Virus record (IMG/VR): IMGVR_UViG_3300030451_003020 | Coordinates: 1-53,002 of that record | DNA from: a virus | Reading direction: 5' to 3' (one strand) | DNA length: 53,002 bases | Part shown: piece after piece, positions 7,971 to 15,951 of the stretch | Numbering within the stretch: the stretch's first letter is position 1 | Layout: each line of letters opens with the position of its first letter | Program-made: the position numbers and the translations under genes | Notes under the pieces: generated by a model | What the model saw: the letters and a program-made list of their open reading frames with translations, nothing else | Databases searched by the model: none | What the model was told of the DNA's origin: nothing

Positions 7971-7995
7971 ACGGGGTTCACTACCCCGTTTTTTT
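7971..7995 (+). terminator. Rho-independent terminator
   Basis: Seven-base stem ACGGGGT/ACCCCGT (7971-7977, 7983-7989) with a five-base loop, followed by a run of seven T. It closes the single-gene unit ending at 7953. Confidence 0.92.
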
Positions 7996-8006
7996 ATGTT
8001 CTGTGC

Positions 8007-8014
8007 TATAAATA
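8007..8014 (+). promoter_or_regulatory. T4-type late promoter
   Basis: TATAAATA, the exact T4 late promoter element recognised by gp55-RNA polymerase, lies between the terminator and hsp20, preceded by C as in other cyanophage late promoters. It places hsp20 under late control. Confidence 0.8.
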
Positions 8015-8015
8015 T

Positions 8016-8040
8016 GTGTGGATGCCTTCGGGGTCCACAC
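8016..8040 (+). other. Hairpin with UUCG loop in the hsp20 leader
   Basis: Arms GTGTGGA (8016-8022) and TCCACAC (8034-8040) pair perfectly, and the interior contains CC-TTCG-GG, a very stable tetraloop. It would form at or near the 5' end of the late hsp20 transcript and could stabilise it. Confidence 0.6.
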
Positions 8041-8073
8041 AATCAAATCTCGCTTAGTAAAGGAGAAGTACAA

Positions 8074-8508
8074 ATGGGAAACCTGATGAAGTACAACGCT
8101 GCCGACATATCGCAGTTGCTAGATCGGATAAATAAGAATAGTATTGGTATGGATGAATATTTTGGTAAGTTGTTTGACCTTCACGAAACAACTTCCAATT
8201 ATCCGCCATATAACCTAGTGACAGTCAGCAACGTTGAATCTAGACTGGAACTAGCACTAGCAGGATTCAAAAAGAAGCAAGTCAATGTCTACACACAAGA
8301 CGGAAAACTCTTTGTCGAAGGACAACGAGAAGATGGAGAAACTGGAACAGAATACGTCCATAGAGGAGTGGCTCAAAGATCTTTCACTAGATCATGGACC
8401 CTCAGTGACGAGACGGAAGTTAGATCAGTTAGCTTTGAGGATGGGTTGTTGAGTATTACACTTGGTAGGATTGTTCCTACTCATCACCAGAGGAAAGACT
8501 GGTTCTAA
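8074..8508 (+). CDS. hsp20: Small heat-shock protein, Hsp20 family
   Basis: This is a chaperone with an alpha-crystallin domain, conserved in T4-like cyanophages. The domain runs from about residue 45 to 130: YPPYNLV, a strand-rich core (KQVNVYTQDGKLFVEG) and the closing GLLSITL. In host proteins it holds unfolding proteins in solution; in the phage a scaffold or membrane-protecting role is possible. The start at 8074 has a good ribosome site (AGGAGAA, about eight bases upstream). A late promoter and leader hairpin precede it and a strong terminator follows. Confidence 0.92.
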   Translation: MGNLMKYNAADISQLLDRINKNSIGMDEYFGKLFDLHETTSNYPPYNLVTVSNVESRLELALAGFKKKQVNVYTQDGKLFVEGQREDGETGTEYVHRGVAQRSFTRSWTLSDETEVRSVSFEDGLLSITLGRIVPTHHQRKDWF

Positions 8509-8531
8509 ATACTATTGAATATCGTCGCCGC

Positions 8532-8573
8532 AGAGGGGCAACTGGCACAATCCAGTTGACGCCCCTCTTTTTT
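8532..8573 (+). terminator. Long bipartite rho-independent terminator
   Basis: Outer stem AGAGGGGC/GCCCCTCT (8532-8539, 8561-8568) and inner stem AACTGG/CCAGTT (8540-8545, 8552-8557) are stacked, with a GAC bulge on the 3' side, followed by six T. It terminates the hsp20 unit. Confidence 0.92.
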
Positions 8574-8584
8574 ATTGCTAAAAT
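8556..8584 (+). promoter_or_regulatory. Sigma-70 promoter embedded in a terminator
   Basis: TTGACG at 8556-8561 lies on the 3' arm and bulge of the terminator. A 17-base spacer that includes the T-run leads to TAAAAT at 8579-8584. It is ideally placed, about 22 bases ahead of the next start (8607). Confidence 0.7.
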
Positions 8585-8606
8585 ACAGATGAGGAAATAC
8601 TGAGTT

Positions 8607-8987
8607 ATGACTATTAAACTTTTGCTTTTGAAGTCGGGTGAAGATATGATTGCCGACATTAGTGAAATGGCATATGGTGAAGATGATGATCGACGAGTTG
8701 TTGGTTATTATCTAAATAAACCTTGTGTAATTAAGATGCGGGATCCTAATACTCTTGATGATATGAGTGAGGGTCGTGGAAGAAAAGCAGGTTTTGAAGT
8801 ATCCCTGTTTCCCTGGATACCACTGTCTGCTGATGAAAATATCCCAATCCCAGCTGATTGGCTAGTAACAATGGTAGAACCCACTGCTAAATTAACCGAA
8901 ATGTATGTTGAGGACATCGTAAAGTATGGAAAAGATAATCAAGGCAATAGTTCTGACAAACAACAAAGTCCTAGTAAGTCAGATTGA
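8607..8987 (+). CDS. Conserved cyanophage beta-rich protein (126 aa)
   Basis: The N-terminal half starts LLLLKSGEDMIADI and the middle has GFEVSLFPWIPL, a strand pattern shared with the proteins at 4669-4962 and 8926-9183. The tail is polar and Ser/Gln/Lys-rich, probably disordered. The last 62 bases overlap the next gene in another frame. Possibly Sm-like; function unknown. It is the first gene of the transcript that includes DNA polymerase. Confidence 0.75.
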   Translation: MTIKLLLLKSGEDMIADISEMAYGEDDDRRVVGYYLNKPCVIKMRDPNTLDDMSEGRGRKAGFEVSLFPWIPLSADENIPIPADWLVTMVEPTAKLTEMYVEDIVKYGKDNQGNSSDKQQSPSKSD

Positions 8988-9183
8988 TGAAGTTGGTGCT
9001 GATGTTGGTGAACCAGATTGTAAACTGACCAATCCTTACATGTTGAAGGATGATGGTACAATGGAACCCTGGTTACTCAGTGTCTCTCGTCAAGACATTT
9101 TTATGATCAGTTCTGATAAGATCCTAACTCTTACAGAACCAATGCCCACCCTAGTTGAAAAGTACGAAGAGTTAACTAAGTAA
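8926..9183 (+). CDS. Conserved cyanophage beta-rich protein (85 aa)
   Basis: This is a probable paralogue of the preceding protein and of the one at 4669: IKAIVLTNNKVLVSQI, a central NPYMLKD, EPWLLS, and a closing TEPMPTLVEKYEEL helix. It starts inside the previous gene and its stop overlaps the polymerase start by one base (TAATG), so it is translationally coupled to gene 43. No catalytic residues are apparent. Confidence 0.75.
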   Translation: MEKIIKAIVLTNNKVLVSQIDEVGADVGEPDCKLTNPYMLKDDGTMEPWLLSVSRQDIFMISSDKILTLTEPMPTLVEKYEELTK

Positions 9184-11678
9184 TGCGTTTCTACACTAAT
9201 GTTCAGTTGATTGGTAATCAGTTCCTTGTTCGGGGAGTTGAGAATGGTAGGAGATATGAGCACAGAGATGAGTTCTTTCCTACCCTGTATGTTAAATCTA
9301 AAAGAGACTCAAAGTATAGAACATTAAGTGGAGAACCTGTAGAGGAAGTGCATCCTGGCACAGTTCGAGATTGTCGTGAATTCTATAAGAAGTATGATGA
9401 GGTTGATGGATTTGCTATCTATGGGAATGATCGTTACATCTATCAATACATTTCAGAGAAGTATCCTGAGGATGAAATCAAGTTCGATATCAGTCAAATC
9501 AAACTGGTAACTCTTGATATTGAGACCACCGCTGAACATGGATTTCCTGATGTAGAGTCTGCATCTGAAGAGATTCTTGCCATTACAATTCAGGATTATA
9601 CAACCAAGGATATTATTACGTGGGGAGTCAAACCCTTCATTAATAAGCAGAAGAATGTTACATATCATTATTGTCCTTCGGAGCAAGAACTTCTAAATCA
9701 CTTCATTAATCATTGGATGCAAGATGTTCCTGATGTGGTGACTGGATGGAATGTTCAACTGTTCGATATTCCATACATCTGCAAACGACTTAATCGTGTG
9801 TTGGGTGAGAAGTTAATGAAACGTTTTTCTCCATGGGGTCTTGTAACTGAGAATGAAATTTATGTGAAGGGTAGAAAGCAGGTTAGTTTTGATGTTGGTG
9901 GACTCACGCAACTCGATTATCTTGACTTGTATAAAAAGTTCACCTATAAAGCACAAGAGTCATATCGTCTTGACTACATAGCTGAGGTGGAGTTGGGTCA
10001 GAAGAAATTAGACCACTCTGAGTTTGACACTTTTAAAGATTTCTATTCTAAAGGGTGGCAAAAATTTATCGAATATAATATAATTGACGTTGAACTTGTT
10101 GACCGTTTGGAAGACAAGATGAAACTGATTGAACTTGCCTTGACAATGGCCTATGATGCTAAGGTCAACTATAATGATGTGTTCTATCAGGTCCGCATGT
10201 GGGACAACATTATTTACAATTATCTAAAGAAACGTGACATCGTTATTCCTCCAAAGATTCGTTCAGATAAAAACGAAAAGTACGCAGGAGCATACGTTAA
10301 GGAACCGATCCCTGGAAAGTATGATTGGGTTGTTAGCTTTGACCTTAATAGTTTGTATCCCCATCTTATTATGCAATATAATATTTCCCCTGAGACACTC
10401 TTGGAAGAGAAACATCCCACAGCAACAGTTGATAGAATACTTAAGGAAGAAATAAACTTTGAGTTGTATAAGGATAATGCGGTATGTGCAAACGGTGCCA
10501 TGTATCGTAAAGATGTTCGTGGGTTCCTACCAGAACTGATGGATAAGATGTATGGTGATAGGGTAATCTTTAAGAAACGAATGCTTCAGGCAAAACAGCA
10601 ATATGAAAAGACTCCTACTAAGGCACTGGAGAAAGAGATCGCCCGTTGTAACAATATCCAAATGGCTAAGAAGATTTCACTCAACTCTGCTTATGGTGCT
10701 ATCGGTAATCAGTATTTTAGGTACTATAAACTGGCCAATGCGGAGGCGATTACGCTTTCTGGTCAAGTCTCTATCCGTTGGATTGAGCAGAAGATGAATG
10801 ACTATCTAAATAAACTGTTGTCTACAACCGAAGAGGATTACGTTATTGCATCTGACACAGATTCAATTTATCTTAATCTCGGACCTATTGTTGATAAATT
10901 TCTTGGTCATAAGTCTGGTGATAAAACTGCAGTTGTGGAATTACTTGACAAGATCTGCCAAGACAAACTGGAACCGTACATCGATACATGTTATCAGAAC
11001 TTGGCGACGTATGTTTCGGCATACGATCAAAAAATGCAAATGAAACGTGAGAATATTGCTGATCGTGGTATTTGGACTGCAAAGAAAAGATATATCTTAA
11101 ATGTGTGGAACAGTGAGGGTGTTGCATATGCAGAACCCAAACTTAAAGTCATGGGTATTGAGTCCGTAAAATCATCAACTCCAGCACCCTGCCGCAAGAT
11201 GCTCAAGGATGCATTTCAGATTCTCATGACTGGAACTGAAGATGACATGATTGCATTTATTGATAAGAGTCGTGAGGAGTTTAAGAAACTTCCACCAGAG
11301 CAGGTGTCATTCCCTCGTTCTGCTTCTGATGTTGTAAAGTACAAATCCTCTTCTGACATTTACATTAAAGGAACTCCTATTCACATTCGTGGAGCACTGT
11401 TATTTAATCATTACATTAAAGAGAAAAAACTTACTAATAAGTATTCCTTGATTCAAAATGGTGAAAAGATTAAATTTTGTTATTTGAAAAAACCAAATAT
11501 TATTCATGAGAATATTATCTCTTTTATCCAGGACTTTCCACGGGAACTCAATCTTGACAAGTATGTTGACTATGACCTACAATTTGAAAAGTCCTTTGTC
11601 GAACCACTAAAGGCAATCCTCGATGCTATCGGTTGGAATGTCGAAAAAACTGTAAACCTAGAACTATTTTTCTCCTAA
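9183..11678 (+). CDS. 43: DNA polymerase, family B, T4 gp43
   Basis: This is the replicative polymerase with proofreading exonuclease, 831 residues (T4: 898) and uninterrupted. Exo I is DIETTAEHG near residue 112. Polymerase motif A is FDLNSLYPHL near 386, motif B KKISLNSAYG near 496, motif C SDTDS near 557-561 and KKRY in the thumb-side region. A C-terminal helix ends LELFFS, as expected for clamp binding. Unlike some T4 relatives the gene is neither split nor interrupted by an intron. It is followed without a gap by a small gene and uvsX. Confidence 0.97.
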   Translation: MRFYTNVQLIGNQFLVRGVENGRRYEHRDEFFPTLYVKSKRDSKYRTLSGEPVEEVHPGTVRDCREFYKKYDEVDGFAIYGNDRYIYQYISEKYPEDEIKFDISQIKLVTLDIETTAEHGFPDVESASEEILAITIQDYTTKDIITWGVKPFINKQKNVTYHYCPSEQELLNHFINHWMQDVPDVVTGWNVQLFDIPYICKRLNRVLGEKLMKRFSPWGLVTENEIYVKGRKQVSFDVGGLTQLDYLDLYKKFTYKAQESYRLDYIAEVELGQKKLDHSEFDTFKDFYSKGWQKFIEYNIIDVELVDRLEDKMKLIELALTMAYDAKVNYNDVFYQVRMWDNIIYNYLKKRDIVIPPKIRSDKNEKYAGAYVKEPIPGKYDWVVSFDLNSLYPHLIMQYNISPETLLEEKHPTATVDRILKEEINFELYKDNAVCANGAMYRKDVRGFLPELMDKMYGDRVIFKKRMLQAKQQYEKTPTKALEKEIARCNNIQMAKKISLNSAYGAIGNQYFRYYKLANAEAITLSGQVSIRWIEQKMNDYLNKLLSTTEEDYVIASDTDSIYLNLGPIVDKFLGHKSGDKTAVVELLDKICQDKLEPYIDTCYQNLATYVSAYDQKMQMKRENIADRGIWTAKKRYILNVWNSEGVAYAEPKLKVMGIESVKSSTPAPCRKMLKDAFQILMTGTEDDMIAFIDKSREEFKKLPPEQVSFPRSASDVVKYKSSSDIYIKGTPIHIRGALLFNHYIKEKKLTNKYSLIQNGEKIKFCYLKKPNIIHENIISFIQDFPRELNLDKYVDYDLQFEKSFVEPLKAILDAIGWNVEKTVNLELFFS

Positions 11679-11848
11679 TGGACCTCCCTATTAACGATAA
11701 AGAACTTGCTACTATTGTCAGTGCATTACGATTGGGTGGTGATGCAGCACTTTATCAGAAACTGAATAAGATCAAAGAGATTCGTGACGCCAATCCTGGT
11801 GGTCCATACAAGAAAACTGCCCGTGAAGAATTTGGATTTGTAATTTAA
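11678..11848 (+). CDS. Small conserved hypothetical protein (56 aa)
   Basis: The ATG shares one base with the gene 43 stop (TAATG) and the stop shares one base with the uvsX start, so the three genes are chained. The product is helical and charged, ending TAREEFGFVI. No function is recognised. An upstream in-frame TTG at 11633 lies inside gene 43 and was not used. Confidence 0.72.
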   Translation: MDLPINDKELATIVSALRLGGDAALYQKLNKIKEIRDANPGGPYKKTAREEFGFVI

Positions 11849-12852
11849 TGGATTTTTTAAAAGAAATTGTAAAAGAGATTGGAGATGACTTCACAAAAGT
11901 CGCAAGAGACATTGACGAAACTGAAAACTTTGTTGACACAGGTTCGTACATTTTTAACGGACTTGTTTCAGGGTCTATATTTGGTGGTGTATCTGGGAAT
12001 AAGATTACTGCCATTGCTGGTGAGTCTAGCACTGGAAAAACTTTTTTCTCTCTTGCTGTCGTCAAGAACTTCCTTGATGCTAACCCTGATGGGTATTGTT
12101 TATATTTTGACACTGAAGCCGCTGTTAACAAGTCTCTTATCGCAAGTCGTGGGATCGACCTAGATCGTCTGGTTGTTGTAAACGTTGTTACAATTGAAGA
12201 GTTTAGGACCAAAGCCTTGAAGGCAGTAGATATATACCTTAAGAAACCAGAAGACGAACGCAGACCTTGCATGTTTGTGTTAGACTCTCTGGGTATGCTA
12301 TCCACAGAGAAGGAGATCACTGACGCACTGAATGACAAACAAGTTCGTGATATGACCAAATCCCAACTGGTCAAAGGTGCATTCAGAATGTTGACTCTGA
12401 AACTGGGACAAGCAAACATTCCTATGATCGTTACGAATCACACCTACGATGTCATTGGCGCTTATGTACCTACAAAGGAAATGGGAGGAGGCAGTGGCCT
12501 CAAGTATGCAGCAAGTTCAATCATCTATCTCAGCAAAAAGAAAGAGAAGGATGGAACAGAAATCGTCGGAAATCTTATCAAGGCTAAGACTGCTAAGTCG
12601 CGTCTAAGTAAGGAGAACAAAGATGTTACGGTGCGTCTTTATTACGACGAGCGTGGTCTTGATCGATATTATGGTCTTCTTGAGTTGGGAGAGATTGGTG
12701 GTCTCTGGAAAAATGTGGCAGGTCGTTATGAGATAGACGGCAAGAAAGTCTATGCCAAAGCAATCTACAAAGATCCAGAAGCATATTTTACCCCTGAGGT
12801 AATGGAAAAACTGGACGAGATTGCTAAGGAAGAGTTTAGTTACGGTTCATGA
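11848..12852 (+). CDS. uvsX: RecA-like recombinase UvsX
   Basis: UvsX forms filaments on ssDNA and drives strand exchange for recombination-dependent replication. Walker A is GESSTGKT (about residues 58-65), Walker B lies around MFVLDSLGML, and the KEMGGGSGLKYAAS stretch matches the RecA L2/DNA-binding region. The length of 334 residues fits (T4: 391). It is coupled to the oxygenase-like gene downstream by a four-base overlap. Confidence 0.94.
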   Translation: MDFLKEIVKEIGDDFTKVARDIDETENFVDTGSYIFNGLVSGSIFGGVSGNKITAIAGESSTGKTFFSLAVVKNFLDANPDGYCLYFDTEAAVNKSLIASRGIDLDRLVVVNVVTIEEFRTKALKAVDIYLKKPEDERRPCMFVLDSLGMLSTEKEITDALNDKQVRDMTKSQLVKGAFRMLTLKLGQANIPMIVTNHTYDVIGAYVPTKEMGGGSGLKYAASSIIYLSKKKEKDGTEIVGNLIKAKTAKSRLSKENKDVTVRLYYDERGLDRYYGLLELGEIGGLWKNVAGRYEIDGKKVYAKAIYKDPEAYFTPEVMEKLDEIAKEEFSYGS

Positions 12853-13391
12853 TTAAGGTTCTCAAGACTGGGATCAACGTTGACAAAGTAGTACAACAAC
12901 TAAAGAAATATCCACAGGATTGGGATCACCAGAAAACTCTGGAAGGGTCTCAATCCTTAGTTGATAGAGGATTTGATGACTTGCCAGTCAGTGCTCTTCA
13001 GCTTATAATAGGTGGGGTCAAACACAAAGAAGACTTTGTGGGAGACTCTGAGATCAACATCAAAACTCCTGCCTATGCTCATCATAGTGAGATCCGAAAG
13101 ATCATACGTAAGCAATTTAAGAATGCAGACATTCACAGATGCGGTTTTCTTTCACTCCCTGTAGATGAGATTGTAGGAGCACATATTGACGAGGGAACTT
13201 ATTACCTGAGCAGAAACAGGTATCACCTTTCTATACTTGGAAGGTATCAGTATTTCTGCGGCAAAGAAACTGTCATTGTTGAACCAGGAACTCTTCTCTG
13301 GTTCAATAACAAACTACCTCATGGCACCGTTAATATCGGTGACGAGACACGCATAACATTTGTATTTGATATCCCTCATGGACAAAGTTGA
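12849..13391 (+). CDS. 2-oxoglutarate/Fe(II) oxygenase, aspartyl/asparaginyl hydroxylase-like
   Basis: The C-terminal half has the double-stranded beta-helix iron site: HID at about residues 115-117 (GAHIDEGTYYL), a second His in NNKLPHGTVN and an Arg in TRITFVFDI for 2-oxoglutarate. It matches the Asp/Asn beta-hydroxylase-like family, whose substrates are usually protein side chains or small molecules. The substrate here is unknown. It sits between uvsX and the gene 41 helicase, overlapping both, a common cyanophage arrangement. A second, different oxygenase lies at 29850. Confidence 0.75.
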   Translation: MIKVLKTGINVDKVVQQLKKYPQDWDHQKTLEGSQSLVDRGFDDLPVSALQLIIGGVKHKEDFVGDSEINIKTPAYAHHSEIRKIIRKQFKNADIHRCGFLSLPVDEIVGAHIDEGTYYLSRNRYHLSILGRYQYFCGKETVIVEPGTLLWFNNKLPHGTVNIGDETRITFVFDIPHGQS

Positions 13392-14754
13392 AATTTTAAT
13401 CCTAAGAAATCTACTATACAATGAGGAGTATCTTCGTAAGGTTATTCCTTTTATCAAAGCAGATTATTATGAGGATTCAAACCAGAGGATTGTGTTTGAA
13501 GAGATTGAGAAGTTTGTTCATGAATACAATCAACCAGCAACCAAAGAAGTACTCTGCATTGAAGTAGAAAAACGACAAGACATTAATGACACTACCTTTC
13601 AAGAAATCACTAAGTTGATTAGTTATCTTGAGGATGTTCCTACTGACTATGATTGGTTATGTGATACCACTGAGAAGTGGTGTAGAGATCGTGCTATCTA
13701 CCTGGCACTCATGGAATCCATTGCCCTTGCAGATGGAGAAAGTAAAGAAAAAGATAGGGGTGCTATTCCTAGCATTCTGTCAAATGCTTTAGCAGTTTCA
13801 TTTGACACACATATCGGTCACGACTACCTGATTGATTATGAAGAAAGATACGAAGCATATCACAAAAAAGAAGACCTCATCCCGTTCGACCTTGAGTACT
13901 TCAACAAGATTACGAAGGGTGGTCTTCCGAACAAGACACTTAACATTGCTCTTGCTGGCACTGGTGTCGGTAAAAGTTTGTTTATGTGCCATGTGGCATC
14001 TTCCGCACTCTTGGGAGGGAAAAACGTATTATATATCACGCTTGAAATGGCTGAGGAGAAAATTGCAGAGCGAATCGATGCTAATCTTCTCAATGTGCCT
14101 ATCCAGGAGATAACAGAACTACCCAAGGTAATGTTTGAGGATAAGGTGACAAAACTTGCAAACAGAACTCAAGGATCCCTAATTATTAAAGAATATCCAA
14201 CGGCATCTGCACATGCAGGACACTTTAGGTCACTTCTTAATGAACTTGCACTTAAGAAATCATTTAGACCTGATATTATTTTCGTTGATTACCTTAATAT
14301 ATGTGCTTCCGAAAGGTATCGCGCAGGCAGTAATGTCAATTCATATACAGTTGTCAAAGCAATTGCTGAAGAACTTCGAGGACTCGCTTGCGAAGCAAAC
14401 GTACCAATCGTCTCTGCTACTCAAACCACTCGTTCTGGTTATGGGAGCTCTGATGTTGAGCTTACTGATACTTCTGAGTCCTTTGGTCTCCCTGCTACTG
14501 CTGATCTTATGTTTGCCCTTATTTCAACTGAAGACCTTGAGGGGCTTGGACAAATTATGGTGAAGCAGTTGAAGAATCGATATAATGATCCAACCATTTC
14601 TAAGAGGTTTGTGGTTGGTATTGATCGTGCTAAGATGCGTCTGTATGATTGTGAGCAGTCAGCACAAGATGATATCATTGACAGTGGTAAGGAGGAAGAG
14701 TATAATTACGAGGAAGCAAAACCAAAGAAATCATTTGAGGGATTTAAGTTTTGA
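13378..14754 (+). CDS. 41: Replicative DNA helicase, T4 gp41
   Basis: This is a DnaB-family hexameric helicase that works with primase gp61 (23990-24958). Walker A is GTGVGKS near residues 196-202. Further motifs are TLEMAEEKI, FVDYLNIC (Walker B) and SATQTTRSG. The length is 458 residues (T4: 475). The start at 13378 (MDKVEILILR) overlaps the previous gene by 14 bases; the slightly longer frame from 13360 is a non-ATG extension. The C-terminus is acidic and disordered. Confidence 0.94.
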   Translation: MDKVEILILRNLLYNEEYLRKVIPFIKADYYEDSNQRIVFEEIEKFVHEYNQPATKEVLCIEVEKRQDINDTTFQEITKLISYLEDVPTDYDWLCDTTEKWCRDRAIYLALMESIALADGESKEKDRGAIPSILSNALAVSFDTHIGHDYLIDYEERYEAYHKKEDLIPFDLEYFNKITKGGLPNKTLNIALAGTGVGKSLFMCHVASSALLGGKNVLYITLEMAEEKIAERIDANLLNVPIQEITELPKVMFEDKVTKLANRTQGSLIIKEYPTASAHAGHFRSLLNELALKKSFRPDIIFVDYLNICASERYRAGSNVNSYTVVKAIAEELRGLACEANVPIVSATQTTRSGYGSSDVELTDTSESFGLPATADLMFALISTEDLEGLGQIMVKQLKNRYNDPTISKRFVVGIDRAKMRLYDCEQSAQDDIIDSGKEEEYNYEEAKPKKSFEGFKF

Positions 14755-15068
14755 ACGGATACTACTCTGTCTTCGATCCAGACGGTAAAAAGATTGCTGA
14801 CTGCGGTATCGAAAGAGATGCAGTCAATCTCATGAGTACAAGAAACAAATACTGGGATGGACACTATTTTATGTTCAATCCTTTGCCCGGTGACATCATT
14901 GATGTTTCTAATAGCAGGCAACTTCCCACCCGTGACATAGTAGTCAATATGGACGGTGGTGTTGGTGGTAGCTGGAAAGAAGTAGAGTATATTGAAGTTG
15001 GTGGTGTGAAACTACCAACTCAACAAAACCTTCCCCAATCTAATTCTAAACCTATTGATTTAAAATGA
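14751..15068 (+). CDS. Conserved hypothetical protein (105 aa), TTG start
   Basis: Translation probably starts at TTG 14751, overlapping the gene 41 stop (TTGA) with GAGGGA eight bases upstream. The only downstream ATG would remove 27 residues, including the well-structured N-terminus (NGYYSVFDPDGKKIADCG). The product has short strands, a central GGVGGSWKEVEYIE and a polar tail. No family is recognised. It overlaps mazG by four bases. Confidence 0.65.
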   Translation: MNGYYSVFDPDGKKIADCGIERDAVNLMSTRNKYWDGHYFMFNPLPGDIIDVSNSRQLPTRDIVVNMDGGVGGSWKEVEYIEVGGVKLPTQQNLPQSNSKPIDLK

Positions 15069-15469
15069 CTGTAGACACCGAAAAGTATGTTGAATTTGTA
15101 AAAGGAGTTACCAGTGAACCTAGTCTTGACTATGGTGCCATGGGATCTCGTCTTGCAGAACTTGAAGTAACTGGAACTAATACATCTCAGTTGCTCACTG
15201 CTGCTCTTGGTCTTACCGCAGAGTCTGGTGAGTTTACTGAAGTTGTGAAAAAAATTCTCTTCCAAGGTAAACCATATAATGAAGATAATGTTTTTCATAT
15301 GAAACGTGAACTGGGTGACATCTGCTGGTATCTGGCACAGGCATGTATGGCACTTGACACATCCTTTGATGAGGTGCTAGAAATGAATGTGGACAAACTC
15401 AAAGCACGTTATCCTGGTGGTGAGTTTGATGTTCATAAATCTGAAAATCGTAAGGAGGGAGATTTGTGA
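15065..15469 (+). CDS. mazG: MazG nucleotide pyrophosphohydrolase
   Basis: MazG hydrolyses nucleoside triphosphates. Cyanophage versions are known to prefer dNTPs, particularly dGTP and dCTP, and may help recycle high-GC host DNA. The all-alpha metal-binding pattern is present: ESGEF (ExxE) and, after a helix, KRELGDICWYL (ExxD). The length of 134 residues fits the single-domain phage form. It overlaps both neighbours by four bases. Confidence 0.9.
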   Translation: MTVDTEKYVEFVKGVTSEPSLDYGAMGSRLAELEVTGTNTSQLLTAALGLTAESGEFTEVVKKILFQGKPYNEDNVFHMKRELGDICWYLAQACMALDTSFDEVLEMNVDKLKARYPGGEFDVHKSENRKEGDL

Positions 15470-15651
15470 TCAATCTAGAGATGAGTATGAATAACGCAGT
15501 TCTTCTACGTCATACTCTTTTTATGTACACAAAAGATCACCCTGATTTCTTCTCTGATAGTGCTATTCTAAAAATCAGAGAAATATCTAACCAGTTAGAT
15601 AAAGAAATTGAAAGAGAGTTTGACATTAAACAAAAGGAGGAGAACCTGTGA
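15466..15651 (+). CDS. Small helical protein (61 aa), paralogue of the next gene
   Basis: A GTG start overlaps the mazG stop (GTGA), with GGAGG upstream. The pattern NNAVLLRHTLFMYT, then IREISNQLDKEIE, repeats in the following gene, indicating tandem duplication. The product is fully helical and charged, with no recognised function. Confidence 0.7.
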   Translation: MINLEMSMNNAVLLRHTLFMYTKDHPDFFSDSAILKIREISNQLDKEIEREFDIKQKEENL

Positions 15652-15839
15652 GTTGCGACATTAACATTGATTTGAAACTGAATATTCACGATGCAGCATT
15701 GATTCGTTCTGCTTTGTTTCAATATACCAGACAAGATAGTTATGAATTTCCATCACAAAGAGCATCAACTATCCGTGAGTTCATCCGACAACTGGATGAA
15801 CAGATTGAAGCAAATCTTCCTGAAGATCACGATCACTGA
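15648..15839 (+). CDS. Small helical protein (63 aa), paralogue of the previous gene
   Basis: A GTG start overlaps the upstream stop (GTGA), with a strong AAGGAGGAG ribosome site. HDAALIRSALFQYT and IREFIRQLDEQIE match the previous protein position for position. It ends 15 bases before tRNA-Ala, with a small ACCC-TTCG-GGGT hairpin (15839-15850) between. Confidence 0.7.
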   Translation: MSCDINIDLKLNIHDAALIRSALFQYTRQDSYEFPSQRASTIREFIRQLDEQIEANLPEDHDH

Positions 15840-15854
15840 CCCTTCGGGGTTCAC

Positions 15855-15927
15855 GGGGTTATAGCTCAACTGGTAGAGCGCCTGCTTTGCACGCAGGAGG
15901 TTTGGGGTTCGAGTCCCCATAACTCCA
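15855..15927 (+). tRNA. tRNA-Ala (anticodon TGC)
   Basis: A full cloverleaf is readable: acceptor GGGGTTA/TAACTCC (one G-U), anticodon stem CCTGC/GCAGG with loop TTTGCAC, T-arm GGGG-TTCGAGT-CCCC and discriminator A. CCA is not encoded. The tRNA separates the replication block from the AT-rich block. Confidence 0.95.
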
Positions 15928-15932
15928 TAATA

Positions 15933-15951
15933 AATACTTTTAAAAAGTATT
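15933..15951. promoter_or_regulatory. Perfect inverted repeat directly before a start codon
   Basis: AATACTTTT and AAAAGTATT flank a single A and end at the base before ATG 15952. AATAAATA, one change from the T4 late element, overlaps the left side. No ribosome site is visible, so the repeat could be an operator or mask the start. Confidence 0.45.
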
